Source of the DNA: Fidelibacterota bacterium
Lineage (GTDB): Bacteria > Fidelibacterota > Marinisomatia > Marinisomatales > TCS55
Assembly (NCBI GenBank): GCA_014239505.1
Contig: JAAZYT010000124.1
Location: forward strand, 1 to 15,254
Length of the DNA: 15,254 bases
Direction: 5' to 3'
The notes under the pieces were generated by a model, which did not search any database, was not told the DNA's origin, and worked only from the letters and a program-made list of their open reading frames with translations. The position numbers were made by a program, and so were the translations under genes. This document shows, piece after piece, positions 14,994-15,254 of this stretch; positions within the stretch are counted from its first letter, which is position 1; each line of letters begins with the position of its first letter.

Positions 14994-15254
14994 TACAATA
15001 ATTTTAAATCATTTTTTATTATTAATTTAATAGCTATTCTCTTTTTTTCTGCTTGCGATGAGGCTGCTATTCCTATTGATAGTTCTAATACTCCTTTATC
15101 AATTGATACAATCTCTTTTCCTGTAGTTAATACAATTTCATATCAAGTTCCTCCAGATGTTGGATCACATGAATTCCTTTATTTTGGCAAAAAAAATGAG
15201 TTTGATTTCTTATATAACCTTATACGTTTTAGCAGTATTGATAGTACGAATCAA
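14991..15254 (+). CDS. Lipoprotein, N-terminal fragment (runs off the window)
   Basis: An open frame of 88 codons continues past the end of the window. The first 21 residues are hydrophobic (FFIINLIAILFFSAC) and end in a lipobox-like FSAC with Cys22 as the lipidation site, followed by DEAAIPID. The mature part has a low-complexity Ser/Thr/Asp linker, then FLYFGKKNEFDFLYNLIRF (62-80). That segment resembles the start of beta-sandwich lipoproteins with an 'L-x-x-G ... L-I-R-F' pattern. It is expected to be anchored in the outer or inner membrane, facing the periplasm or outside. It begins 36 bp after the GT5-only gene. In Bacteroidetes the gene at this position is often a DUF4270-type lipoprotein; I cannot confirm that family from the fragment. 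Confidence 0.7.
   Translation, partial: MYNNFKSFFIINLIAILFFSACDEAAIPIDSSNTPLSIDTISFPVVNTISYQVPPDVGSHEFLYFGKKNEFDFLYNLIRFSSIDSTNQ

Overview
The window looks like chromosomal DNA from a low-GC (by eye roughly 30% G+C), Gram-negative member of the Fibrobacteres-Chlorobi-Bacteroidetes (FCB) group. A marine Marinimicrobia (SAR406)-type lineage is my best guess. The reasons are a GWxTD-domain protein, a secreted propeller-repeat protein, a heptose kinase for LPS core synthesis, a YbgF/CpoB-like periplasmic protein, and a short GT5-only 'glycogen synthase' followed by a lipoprotein, an arrangement I recall from Bacteroidetes. This assignment is an inference and was not checked by search. All genes are on the + strand, are tightly packed (largest gap about 155 bp), and often overlap. 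No tRNA, rRNA, CRISPR array, insertion sequence or phage gene is visible.

Region 1 (1-3587) is mixed housekeeping: the C-terminal end of an alkaline phosphatase/phosphodiesterase-superfamily protein, the thioredoxin pair trxA-trxB, an orphan ABC-type ATPase with altered catalytic residues, and an ADP-heptose pathway kinase. Region 2 (3601-6473) is a translationally coupled pair of exported proteins: a beta-propeller protein whose stop overlaps the start of a GWxTD protein. Region 3 (6520-7821) is a nucleic-acid pair: a RecB/Cas4-like PD-(D/E)XK nuclease with four Fe-S-type cysteines, then an RNase HI.

Region 4 (7916-13202) is the complete elongasome cluster mreB-mreC-mreD-mrdA(PBP2)-rodA. 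MreB filaments, the MreC/MreD scaffold, the PBP2 transpeptidase and the RodA glycosyltransferase together insert side-wall peptidoglycan, which implies a rod-shaped cell. The last three junctions overlap by 8, 8 and 1 nt, and mreD and mrdA use TTG and GTG starts.

Region 5 (13287-15254) holds a YbgF/CpoB-like coiled-coil plus TPR protein, a stand-alone GT5 domain that ends at the natural domain boundary and lacks the usual ADP-glucose lysine motif, and the start of a lipoprotein gene that runs off the window.

Most of the window is conserved core machinery. The parts most worth a second look are the hydrolysis-deficient-looking ABC ATPase, the propeller/GWxTD pair, the nuclease/RNase H pair, and the GT5-only protein beside a lipoprotein.
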